Source: JBGSMF01 sp041740315 (GTDB lineage: Bacteria; Chloroflexota; Anaerolineae; Fen-1058). Taken from it: a stretch of DNA of 5,718 nucleotides. Position numbers and translations under genes: made by a program. This document shows positions 1-5,540 of the stretch, piece by piece. Location: NCBI GenBank assembly GCA_041740315.1, contig JBGSMF010000475.1:1-5718 (forward strand), given 5' to 3'. Position 1 is the stretch's first letter. Every line of letters starts with the position of its first letter. The notes beneath the pieces were generated by a model. It saw only the letters and a program-made list of their open reading frames with translations. It was not told the origin of the DNA and did no database searches.

Positions 1-2
1 GT

Positions 3-86
3 ATTTCTATACGGTTGCGTGTAAAAGATGAATCGGTCATGTTCCAGTACGAGAGTTTTGCACTCATTGAAATTAAACGCCTATAA
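3..86 (+). CDS. C-terminal end of an unidentified protein (partial)
   Basis: Reading from base 3, 27 codons are open up to a TAA stop at 84-86; the start lies upstream of the window. The encoded tail alternates hydrophobic and charged residues (for example RLRVKDESV and FALIEIKRL), as a C-terminal beta-strand region would. The other two + frames hit stops within the first 30 bases. I do not recognise the family and propose no function. The stop is followed after six bases by the foldback at 93-172, so that structure may mark the 3' end of this gene. A minus-strand frame is also open over most of this stretch, and 27 codons can be open by chance, so this is a moderate call. Confidence 0.42.
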   Translation: MSIRLRVKDESVMFQYESFALIEIKRL

Positions 87-87
87 T
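58..87 (+). promoter_or_regulatory. Candidate sigma70-type promoter ahead of the foldback
   Basis: A perfect TATAAT lies at 82-87, with TTGCAC at 58-63 (only the TTG core fits a -35 box) 18 bases upstream. Initiation would fall near 94, so a transcript would begin with the foldback at 93-172 and run on into the iron-sulfur oxidoreductase gene. The -10 overlaps the stop codon of the preceding reading frame, and the region is AT-rich, so a chance match is possible. Confidence 0.33.
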
Positions 88-88
88 G

Positions 89-182
89 TCTATTATCGGA
101 AATAGCAGGACTGGCATCCCCATGCCAGTCCGCCAACGTATGGGGATACGTTGGCTACGTTATTTCCGATAAACTCTATTAT
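89..182. repeat. 8-bp direct repeat TCTATTAT bracketing the foldback
   Basis: TCTATTAT occurs at 89-96 and again at 175-182, on either side of the foldback; the left copy shares its last four bases with the outer arm. This is what a target-site duplication of an inserted ~78-bp element would look like. The sequence is simple and AT-rich, so chance is not excluded. Confidence 0.4.
93..172. repeat. T-shaped foldback: outer stem with two inner hairpins
   Basis: Three perfect inverted repeats are nested here. The outer arms are TTATCGGAAATA (93-104) and its exact reverse complement (161-172), 12 bp. Inside, GGACTGGCAT (108-117) pairs with 122-131 around a CCCC loop, and GCCAACGTAT (132-141) pairs with 146-155 around a GGGG loop. 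The two inner hairpins abut with no spacer. Only three bases (105-107) and five bases (156-160) are left at the junction with the outer stem. The result is a three-way junction, with the same arm order as an A-B-B'-C-C'-A' terminal repeat. The loop regions ATCCCCAT (116-123) and ATGGGGAT (140-147) are exact reverse complements, so the hairpin tips could pair. There is no U-run after the last arm, so this is not a standard intrinsic terminator. It may be a small mobile or REP-like element, a structured RNA leader, or a transcript 3' end. I do not recognise a named family. Confidence 0.88.
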
Positions 183-224
183 ACATGTACAGGCCAAAAT
201 AGTCTACACTTTTTCACTTTCTCA

Positions 225-233
225 TGCTATACT
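225..233 (+). promoter_or_regulatory. Extended -10 promoter element for the oxidoreductase gene
   Basis: TGCTATACT (225-233) matches the extended -10 form TGN-TATAAT at eight of nine positions. No good -35 is visible at the usual spacing, which extended -10 promoters tolerate. Initiation near 240 would give a leader of about 20 bases containing the ribosome binding site at 250-253. Confidence 0.42.
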
Positions 234-249
234 CTTGGCATCTTGCCAC

Positions 250-253
250 AGGA
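250..253 (+). promoter_or_regulatory. Ribosome binding site deciding the start at 261
   Basis: AGGA at 250-253 sits seven bases before ATG at 261. An in-frame TTG at 243 opens the same frame six codons earlier, but it would place this motif inside the coding region and has no comparable site of its own. Confidence 0.6.
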
Positions 254-260
254 TAAAAAT

Positions 261-2279
261 ATGCTGAGCACAGTTGAAAAAATCCTCTTTATCGCGCTCT
301 TGTTAGGTTCCATCTATGCGGCCTTGCGCGCCGCCGAGCGGGTCGCGCGCATTGTCCGGCGCGGGCAGGGCAGCCTGGCCACCGATAACCTGCCTGGCCG
401 GTTCATCCAGGCCAGCCTTGTCTTTATAACACAAAAGACGGTCCTCAAGCGTCGCCTGCTGCCCAGCATTGCCCACGCGTTGATTGTATGGGGGTTTGTC
501 TATTTTTTGTTGGGCAACCTGGGTGATGTATTGCAAGGCTTTATTCCCAATTACACGTTTATGGGAACCGGCACGCTGGGCGCTGTATATCGCTTTATCG
601 GCGACTGGCTCAGCATCGGCGTGTTGGTTGGCATGGCCTCGCTCATAGTGCGGCGGCTGGTTGTGGGCAACAAGGTATTTGGATTCAGATCCAACACCCT
701 CATTCATCCCAAGGCCATCGCCGGCATCAGGCGCGATTCGCGCATCATCGGGGCCATCATCCTTGTGCACGTAGGGGCGCATTTTCTGGGCAACTATGTT
801 CACATGGTTCAAATCGGCCAAGCACCCTGGTGGCCGCCGGCCAGCCTGACCAGCGCACTGATGACCCATTTGCCTGAAACGGCCCACATTATGTTGGAAC
901 GCCTGCTCTTTTGGATTTCGATTGGCTCACTGCTGATATTGGGACCCTATTTTATCCGCTCAAAACACATTCACATTTTTGTGGCTCCGCTCAATTTTAT
1001 GCTCAAGCCCAAACGCCAATCAATTGGACAACTTGACAAGCTTGACATGGAAGACGAAAGTATCACCCAGTATGGCGCGGCCAAGCTAGAGCATCTTTCA
1101 CAGCCACAATTGCTGGATGCCTATGCGTGTATCATGTGCAATCGCTGCCAAGACGCCTGCCCAGCCTATGCCACCGGCAAGGCGCTCTCACCGGCGGCAC
1201 TGGAAATTAACAAGCGTTACCATCTCAATGACGAGGGAGCCGCCTTGGCCGCCGGGCAAGAATCAAACCTGGGGCTGCTCGATTTTGCCATCAGCGCCGA
1301 GGCGGTGTGGGCCTGCACCGCCTGCGGAGCCTGCGTGAGCGTTTGCCCGGTCAACAATGAACCCATGCGCGATATTTTAGACATCCGCCGCAACCTGGCG
1401 CTGATGGAAAACACTTTTCCATCACAGCTTCAGCAAGCTTTTAGGGGGATGGAGCGCACCGGCAACCCCTGGACGATTGCGCCCGAAGCGCGCATGGATT
1501 GGGCCAAAGGGCTGGCCGTCCCCACCATCGAGCAGAACCCCGACCCAGACTTGCTGTGGTGGGTGGGCTGCGCGCCCGCCACCGACCCGCGCGCGCAAAA
1601 GACGGCCCAGGCCTTTGCCAGGCTGCTTGCGGCTGCCAGCGTCAACTATGCCGTGCTGGGCAAGCTGGAGCGATGCACAGGCGATTCGGCCCGGCGGGCA
1701 GGCAACGAAGCTCTGTTCTACGAGCTGGCGTCGGCAAACGTAGAGACACTCAACCAGGTCAAGCCCAGGCGCATTGTCACCACCTGCCCGCACTGCCTGC
1801 ACACACTGGCCAACGAATACGGCGCATTTGGCGGGAACTATCAGGTTATTCACCACACCCAGCTGATTGAAGAGCTAATTACGGAGGGCAAGCTCCGCAT
1901 CAATTCATCCGTTCAAGCCCGGCTTGCCTTCCACGACCCGTGCTACCTGGGACGGCACAACAACATTTATGACGCCCCACGCCAAGCCCTGACCTGCGCT
2001 GGCATCACCGTGACCGAGCTGCCGCGCCACCACAGCAACTCTTTCTGCTGCGGGGCGGGCGGCGCGCAGATGTGGAAAGAAGAAGAACATGGCGCCCGGC
2101 GCGTCAGCGAAGAACGCTTCCAAGAAGCCACACAAAGCGAGCAAGCTGCCCTGGCCGTAGGTTGCCCGTTCTGCATGATCATGCTCACCGACGCCGCCAC
2201 CGCCGCGCAGAGCACCATGGCCATTAGAGATGTGGCGGAAATCATTGCCGAGCGCATCCAGCCGGCCCCAGCCGCTTGA
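261..2279 (+). CDS. Membrane-anchored FadF/HdrD-type iron-sulfur oxidoreductase (putative ETF:quinone oxidoreductase)
   Basis: The 672-residue protein joins a NarI-like membrane half to a cytoplasmic Fe-S half. About five helices lie near residues 5-24, 67-90, 110-135, 162-183 and 213-233. Histidines at 72, 170, 174, 181, 236 and 238, in or beside the helices, are possible b-heme ligands. A double ferredoxin region follows, with C290/C293/C296/C300 and C352/C355/C358/C362, each ending CP, enough for two [4Fe-4S] clusters. Two CCG-type domains close the protein: C437, C472-T-G, C509-PHC-512, then C561, C596-C597-G, C635-PFC-638. This order matches Bacillus FadF-like proteins, which carry electrons from electron-transfer flavoprotein to menaquinone during acyl-CoA oxidation; the quinone role here is inferred. 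The first CCG domain reads CTG and so lacks one cysteine. No etfAB or acyl-CoA dehydrogenase gene lies alongside, and the gene looks monocistronic, with its own -10 and a terminator hairpin five bases after the stop. Other possible donors are heterodisulfide-like or lactate/glycolate dehydrogenase partners. The family call is firm; the physiological donor is not. Confidence 0.9.
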   Translation: MLSTVEKILFIALLLGSIYAALRAAERVARIVRRGQGSLATDNLPGRFIQASLVFITQKTVLKRRLLPSIAHALIVWGFVYFLLGNLGDVLQGFIPNYTFMGTGTLGAVYRFIGDWLSIGVLVGMASLIVRRLVVGNKVFGFRSNTLIHPKAIAGIRRDSRIIGAIILVHVGAHFLGNYVHMVQIGQAPWWPPASLTSALMTHLPETAHIMLERLLFWISIGSLLILGPYFIRSKHIHIFVAPLNFMLKPKRQSIGQLDKLDMEDESITQYGAAKLEHLSQPQLLDAYACIMCNRCQDACPAYATGKALSPAALEINKRYHLNDEGAALAAGQESNLGLLDFAISAEAVWACTACGACVSVCPVNNEPMRDILDIRRNLALMENTFPSQLQQAFRGMERTGNPWTIAPEARMDWAKGLAVPTIEQNPDPDLLWWVGCAPATDPRAQKTAQAFARLLAAASVNYAVLGKLERCTGDSARRAGNEALFYELASANVETLNQVKPRRIVTTCPHCLHTLANEYGAFGGNYQVIHHTQLIEELITEGKLRINSSVQARLAFHDPCYLGRHNNIYDAPRQALTCAGITVTELPRHHSNSFCCGAGGAQMWKEEEHGARRVSEERFQEATQSEQAALAVGCPFCMIMLTDAATAAQSTMAIRDVAEIIAERIQPAPAA

Positions 2280-2283
2280 AACA

Positions 2284-2314
2284 AAACGACGCGGTGTCTT
2301 TTACCGCGTCGTTT
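2284..2314. terminator. Bidirectional terminator hairpin between convergent genes
   Basis: AAACGACGCGGT (2284-2295) and its exact complement (2303-2314) form a 12-bp stem with a seven-base loop. It lies five bases after the oxidoreductase stop and 21 bases beyond the LysM stop on the other strand. The minus-strand RNA would end its stem in UUU and continue UGUUU, a fair U-tract. On the plus strand the stem's own UUU is followed by CAC, so that direction is weaker. Confidence 0.75.
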
Positions 2315-2335
2315 CACTTGCGCGCCAGCACAAGC

Positions 2336-2620
2336 TTATACGCGCTTGGGCCCGCCCACCTTGGATTCGGCGTCAGCATCAGCGTCAAGCGGCCGCTGTC
2401 CTTTGCCCATCTTGTCGGCAAGTTTCATGCCCTCCGCGGAAAAAGCCTCCGCGACGCCAGGAATGACCAACTCCAAGCCAGCTTGAATAACGTCGGGGTT
2501 CTTGATTTTGCCTTTGTTGGCTTCGTAAATCTCTTTCCATCGCTTGGCGTCGCCATAAAATTCCTTGGCAATCTTGCCCAAGCTATCGCCAGCCTTGACC
2601 ACATAGGTTTTGTTCGCCAT
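2336..2620 (-). CDS. Small cytoplasmic LysM-domain protein
   Basis: The 94-residue protein is almost all one LysM module at residues 5-54. It begins TYVVKAGDSLGKIAKEFYGD and closes with NPDVIQAGLELVIPG, the typical GD-SL / I-xx-N / PD-I-xxG-L-IP pattern. The KRWKEIYEANKGKIKNPD stretch closely resembles the LysM half of the E. coli potassium-binding protein Kbp (YgaU), but the BON domain of Kbp is absent. The last ~40 residues are charged and low in complexity. There is no signal peptide or membrane segment, so as written it stays in the cytoplasm, unlike most peptidoglycan-binding LysM proteins. The ATG is well supported by a strong ribosome binding site. The gene is divergent from the PIG-L gene and has its own good promoter. 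Peptidoglycan, chitin-like sugar, ion or phage-tail-type roles are all known for LysM modules, and the sequence does not choose between them. Confidence 0.9.
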   Translation of the reverse strand: MANKTYVVKAGDSLGKIAKEFYGDAKRWKEIYEANKGKIKNPDVIQAGLELVIPGVAEAFSAEGMKLADKMGKGQRPLDADADAESKVGGPKRV

Positions 2621-2623
2621 ATT

Positions 2624-2632
2624 ACTCCTCCT
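2624..2632 (-). promoter_or_regulatory. Strong Shine-Dalgarno site of the LysM gene
   Basis: Read on the minus strand this is AGGAGGAGT, with its GGAGG core (2627-2631) six bases before the ATG at 2620. It is the best ribosome binding site in the window and suggests high translation of the LysM protein. Confidence 0.85.
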
Positions 2633-2707
2633 GATAGATTCGATAAAAGGTTTATATTTTTACCTTCGTGGTACATTGTCCTGCGTGGACAGGCTCGGTT
2701 GATCATA

Positions 2708-2735
2708 ATTATACAAGCAGCCACGCCAAAGTCAA
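2708..2735 (-). promoter_or_regulatory. Sigma70-type promoter of the LysM gene
   Basis: On the minus strand TTGACT (2735-2730) and a perfect TATAAT (2713-2708) are separated by 16 bases, so 11 of 12 consensus positions match. Initiation near 2701 would give a leader of about 80 bases before the ATG at 2620. The element lies in the divergent gap shared with the PIG-L gene. Confidence 0.68.
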
Positions 2736-2752
2736 ATAGGAAATTTTTCTTG

Positions 2753-2761
2753 TGGTATCAT
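2753..2761 (+). promoter_or_regulatory. Possible extended -10 element of the PIG-L gene
   Basis: TGGTATCAT (2753-2761) fits TGN followed by a -10 hexamer with one mismatch. No clear -35 is seen. Initiation would fall near 2768, downstream of the ATG at 2760, which favours the start at 2796. Confidence 0.33.
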
Positions 2762-2783
2762 GGATACATTCCTGTGGAACAAT

Positions 2784-2790
2784 GGGGGGA
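2784..2790 (+). promoter_or_regulatory. Ribosome binding site deciding the PIG-L start
   Basis: GGGGGGA (2784-2790) sits five bases before ATG 2796. The alternative in-frame ATG at 2760 has only AT-rich sequence with no purine-rich site at the right distance, and the twelve residues it would add resemble no conserved part of the family. Confidence 0.6.
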
Positions 2791-2795
2791 TATCT

Positions 2796-3716
2796 ATGCC
2801 CAGCAGAGTTGATTTATCATCGTTTGGAATTCAATCTACATGGCTCAAAAGCACACCTCAAGAGCAAAAAACGCTTTTGGCAGTTTTCGCCCATCCCGAT
2901 GATGAAAGCTTTGGGCCAGGCGGAGTGCTGGCCAAGTATTCCGCACAAGGCGCTGGCGTGCACTATGCCTGCGGCACGCGCGGCGAGGCGGGCACGCTGG
3001 ACAACCCCGACATGCTGCAAGGCTTTGCCTCGTTAGGCGAGCTGCGCTGGCACGAATTGGAATGTGCGATGGGATTTTTGGGGCTGACCGGCTTGCACTA
3101 CCTAGGCTACCGAGATAGCGGCATGCCCGGCTCGCTGGACAATGACCATCCAGAATCGCTAGTGCAGGCCGAGCGCGCCACATTGGTGGGCAAGCTGGTG
3201 GCGCTGATTCGCTCGTTGCGCCCGCAGGTGGTTGTCACATTCGACCCTCACGGCGGCTATGGCCACCCCGATCACATCGCCATTCATCATGCCGCCACAG
3301 AGGCTTTCTATGCGGCAGGCGACGCCGAGCGATACCCGGAGCAAATCAGCCAGGGGATAAAGGCCTATGCGCCGCAAAAGCTGTATTACACCACCTTTCC
3401 CAAAGGCTTGCTCAAAACGGCTGTTTTTGTTCTGCGCATGTTGGGGCGCGACCCCACCAAGTTTGGGCGCAATCAAGATATCAACCTGGCCGAGATTGTC
3501 TTGTGGGACTATCCGGTCACCACGCGTGTGGACATCGGCCCCTACCTGGAACGCAAAGAGCAAGCTGCGGCATGCCACCGCAGTCAGGCCGGGCCAGCGG
3601 GAATGTTTTCGTGGCTGCCCCTGCCCCTCCGCCGCAGGCTGTTAGGGAGCGAAACCTTTACGCTCATTCACCCACCCGCCGACGGGCACACCCAAGAAAA
3701 GGATCTGTTTGAATAA
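2796..3716 (+). CDS. PIG-L/LmbE-family zinc-dependent N-deacetylase
   Basis: The 306-residue protein carries the family's zinc site: AHPDDE at 32-37 and HPDH at 157-160. By comparison with MshB, H33, D36 and H160 should bind zinc and D35 should be the catalytic base. TRGEAG (61-66), a GYRDSGM segment (104-110), FDPHGGYGHPDH (149-160) and a late AACHRSQ (258-264) are further hallmarks. The family hydrolyses N-acetyl or related amide bonds on glucosamine conjugates; mycothiol and bacillithiol synthesis, mycothiol conjugate cleavage and teicoplanin-type tailoring are known cases. Length and the HRSQ tail resemble the MshB/Mca/BshB group, but no thiol biosynthesis partner is nearby, so the substrate is open. 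There is no signal peptide, so it is cytoplasmic. The gene stands alone, divergent from the LysM gene and convergent with pxpC. A weak five-base hairpin (3720-3734) follows the stop. An in-frame ATG at 2760 would add 12 residues and is disfavoured. Confidence 0.9.
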   Translation: MPSRVDLSSFGIQSTWLKSTPQEQKTLLAVFAHPDDESFGPGGVLAKYSAQGAGVHYACGTRGEAGTLDNPDMLQGFASLGELRWHELECAMGFLGLTGLHYLGYRDSGMPGSLDNDHPESLVQAERATLVGKLVALIRSLRPQVVVTFDPHGGYGHPDHIAIHHAATEAFYAAGDAERYPEQISQGIKAYAPQKLYYTTFPKGLLKTAVFVLRMLGRDPTKFGRNQDINLAEIVLWDYPVTTRVDIGPYLERKEQAAACHRSQAGPAGMFSWLPLPLRRRLLGSETFTLIHPPADGHTQEKDLFE

Positions 3717-3750
3717 CAGCTAGCCTCCCGCTAGAGTGTTGATGAAGGAT

Positions 3751-3856
3751 TTCACCACGGAGACACACACTTGCCCCTGGCGCGCAAGTGCCGGGGGGAG
3801 TTCACCGAGTTTTTCCTTAGGGTTGCTCTGTGCCCTCCGTGCCTCTGTGGTTCAAA
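3751..3856. repeat. Palindromic CACNNAGGN-family repeat in the convergent gap
   Basis: The arms ACCACGGAGACAC (3754-3766) and, read on the other strand, ACCACAGAGGCAC (3851-3839) match at 11 of 13 positions. Each arm is built of short units of the form CACNGAGGN, about nine bases long. The right arm, read in reverse, holds three such units in a row. The TTCACC at the left end recurs at 3801-3806. This is a scattered non-coding, MITE-like family related to the tract at 5541-5579. It fills most of the 196-base gene-free gap between the PIG-L and pxpC stops. The remaining flanks (3717-3750 and 3857-3912) show no gene and no clear terminator for pxpC. Confidence 0.72.
3768..3790. repeat. Hairpin inside the palindromic repeat
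   Basis: CACTTGC (3768-3774) pairs exactly with GCAAGTG (3784-3790) around a nine-base loop. A competing fold pairs CCCC (3774-3777) with the G-run at 3793-3799. This GC-rich piece interrupts the nine-base unit pattern and may be a secondary insertion. Confidence 0.45.
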
Positions 3857-3912
3857 CCAAGTCGGCGCGCGTATCAGCACTTGACAGGGAAACCACCGAA
3901 TAACAAGCCAAG

Positions 3913-4842
3913 TTAACCCTGTGGTTTGTGCGCAAGGACTTGCCGCCAAATAGCCTGGGCCTGGGCCACGCTCACAGCGCAAAAGCGCACCTGGTCGCCC
4001 GGCAAGCATTGAGCCAACAGCGGCAGATCGGCTTGAATCACCGTGGCAAGCTTGGGATAGCCGCCCGTCGTTTGATGATCAGCCATCATCACAATCGGCT
4101 GGCGATCGGCCGGGACTTGAATACTGCCCGCCACCACCCCATCCGAAACAATATCGGCCCGCTCTTGGTGAGCAATCGGCGGGCCGGCCAAGCGGTAGCC
4201 CATCCGGTCAGAGGCAGGCGTAACTTGATATGATGAGTTTAGAAAAGTCTGAATGCTGTCTGGCGAAAAATAATCATCTTGCGGCCCCATCACTGTTCGC
4301 AACGTAGGGTTAGGCGCATAAGCAGGTCGGGCAGACCTGGGCCAGGCTATTCCCGCGCGGGCAGCAACCTCTTTGCCCTGCGGCGCAAGCGGCAACTGAT
4401 CGCCGCCTCGCAACGGCCTGCTCTCTAACCCTCCCAAATTCGCCGAAAGACAAGTGGCCTGCGAGCCTAAAAAGGTTGGCAGCGCAATGCCGCCCGATAC
4501 TGCCAGATAGGCCCGCGCGCCGCAGCGGCGCTGGCCAAAGCGAAACTCTTGGCCGGCGCGCACAAAAACAGCGTGCCACATCGGCACAGGCAACTGGCCC
4601 GCCCACAGCTCAAACTCGGCCCCGCAGACCGCCACCAAACACGCGCAAGTCGCTCGCAGCACCGGCCCAGCTAGCATGATTTCCAACCCGGCCGCGTTGG
4701 GGTCATTGCCCACCAACAGGTTGGCGGCCCGAAAGGCCAGGCGGTCCATCGGCCCAGAAGGAGGCACACCAAAGCGCCCCCATCCCCGCCGCCCGGCGTC
4801 TTGAACAGTAGTCAAAAAGCCGCCATCGAGTATTTCAATCAT
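3913..4842 (-). CDS. pxpC: 5-oxoprolinase subunit PxpC (KipA / biotin-dependent carboxyltransferase family)
   Basis: The 309-residue protein has the full set of PxpC landmarks. These are TTVQDAGRRGWGRFGVPPSG at 11-30 followed by PMD, GLEIMLAGP at 52-60, AYLAVSGGI at 111-119, TVMGPQDDYF at 183-192, ASDRMGYRLAGP at 210-221, ISDG-type VSDGVVAGSIQVPADRQPI at 232-250 and ADHQTTGGYPKLATVIQADL at 254-273. Its length equals the E. coli protein (about 310). With PxpA and PxpB it forms the prokaryotic ATP-dependent 5-oxoprolinase, converting 5-oxo-L-proline to L-glutamate in the cytoplasm. The related B. subtilis protein KipA (now PxpC) was first described in sporulation kinase control. Its ATG overlaps the pxpB stop by four bases (4839-4842), so translation is probably coupled. 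AGGA directly abuts the ATG, too close for normal initiation, which fits coupling. A carboxyltransferase of urea amidolyase type is the main alternative, but the pairing with pxpB makes 5-oxoprolinase more likely. Confidence 0.95.
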   Translation of the reverse strand: MIEILDGGFLTTVQDAGRRGWGRFGVPPSGPMDRLAFRAANLLVGNDPNAAGLEIMLAGPVLRATCACLVAVCGAEFELWAGQLPVPMWHAVFVRAGQEFRFGQRRCGARAYLAVSGGIALPTFLGSQATCLSANLGGLESRPLRGGDQLPLAPQGKEVAARAGIAWPRSARPAYAPNPTLRTVMGPQDDYFSPDSIQTFLNSSYQVTPASDRMGYRLAGPPIAHQERADIVSDGVVAGSIQVPADRQPIVMMADHQTTGGYPKLATVIQADLPLLAQCLPGDQVRFCAVSVAQAQAIWRQVLAHKPQG

Positions 4843-5504
4843 TCCTGGTGGATGCTCTCAAAGCGCACACAGTCGCCTGCCTGCAAGGCAAACGGCTCTG
4901 CGCGCTGGGGGTCAAACAGCTGCACAGGGGTGCGGCCAATAACCTGCCAACCGCCCGGGGTAGCCAGCGCATACAAACCGCTTTGCGCGCCGGCAATGCC
5001 CACGCTGCCCGGCTCTACCCGCAGGCGTGGGCTTGCCAGGCGAGGGGTTGCCAATTTGGGGTCAAGCCCATACAAATAGGCAAAGCCGGGCGCAAAGCCC
5101 ATCATCGCCACACGATAAACCGGCTGGGTGTGCAAGCGCACCACCTCGGCGGGTGGCAGGCCGCAATGCACCGCCACCGTTTCCAGGTCTGGCCCCCACT
5201 CACCGCCATAATGCACCGGAATTTCAACCAGCCGCGTTTCCAAGCCCGGGTGGGCCGCAAGCCCCAGCGCCAGGCAAGCTTGGAGCCTTTGCCGCACAGT
5301 GGCCTCGTCGGCCACCAATGGATCATACTTGATCAGCAACGAGCGATAGGTAGGAACTGTTTCAACCAGGCCGGGGAAAGGTGAGGCAGTCAGGGTTGCA
5401 TCCAGCGCATAAACCCGGCGGCCCAGCTTTTCATCCAGTTGATCGCCAAACTCGACAGTAAAGGCCGCCTCGCCCACAGGCAAAATGCGCGGATATTTGC
5501 TCAT
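4839..5504 (-). CDS. pxpB: 5-oxoprolinase subunit PxpB (KipI family)
   Basis: The 221-residue protein is close to the E. coli PxpB length (218). It opens with YPRILPVGEAAFTVEFGD (4-21), the usual family N-terminus. The conserved core follows: PTYRSLLIKYDP (51-62), VEIPVHYGGEWGPDLE (93-108), YRVAMMGFAPGFAYLYGLD (130-148), PRLRVEPGSVGIAGAQSGLY (159-178) and PGGWQVIGRTP (183-193). It is a cytoplasmic partner of PxpC in ATP-dependent 5-oxoproline hydrolysis. I chose ATG at 5504. A longer frame begins at TTG 5573, but its extra 23 residues are a translation of the repeat at 5541-5579 and nearby spacer. No clear Shine-Dalgarno precedes 5504 and no convincing promoter is seen in the 36 bases before the repeat, so initiation may be leaderless or driven from within or beyond the repeats. 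The pxpA gene is not in the window; it could lie upstream of 5718 or elsewhere. Confidence 0.94.
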   Translation of the reverse strand: MSKYPRILPVGEAAFTVEFGDQLDEKLGRRVYALDATLTASPFPGLVETVPTYRSLLIKYDPLVADEATVRQRLQACLALGLAAHPGLETRLVEIPVHYGGEWGPDLETVAVHCGLPPAEVVRLHTQPVYRVAMMGFAPGFAYLYGLDPKLATPRLASPRLRVEPGSVGIAGAQSGLYALATPGGWQVIGRTPVQLFDPQRAEPFALQAGDCVRFESIHQE

Positions 5505-5540
5505 GCGTTTGATTGTTTGGGCGTAACTATTCCGAAAATA

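Noticed and set aside
93..172. Foldback considered as an intrinsic terminator or tRNA-like gene
   Set aside because: There is no U-run after the outer arm, and the two inner stems with four-base loops do not match tRNA arm lengths or contain a T-loop-like sequence.
243..260. TTG start six codons upstream of the oxidoreductase ATG
   Set aside because: The AGGA at 250-253 is correctly spaced for ATG 261 and would lie inside the gene if TTG 243 were used; nothing comparable precedes 243.
303..887. 194-codon minus-strand open frame opposite the oxidoreductase membrane half
   Set aside because: It lies wholly inside a clearly conserved gene on the other strand, its translation is low in recognisable structure, and it is a GC-rich shadow frame.
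3720..3734. Terminator for the PIG-L gene
   Set aside because: The CTAGC/GCTAG stem is only five base pairs and no T-tract follows; too weak to list as a terminator.
4310..4606. 98-codon second minus-strand frame inside pxpC
   Set aside because: It is a frame-shifted shadow of pxpC, rich in Arg, Ala and Cys with no domain pattern, while the pxpC frame carries all conserved motifs without interruption.
4848..5384. 178-codon plus-strand frame opposite pxpB
   Set aside because: It is antisense to a gene whose conserved motifs run through the whole region; no ribosome binding site or family signature is visible.
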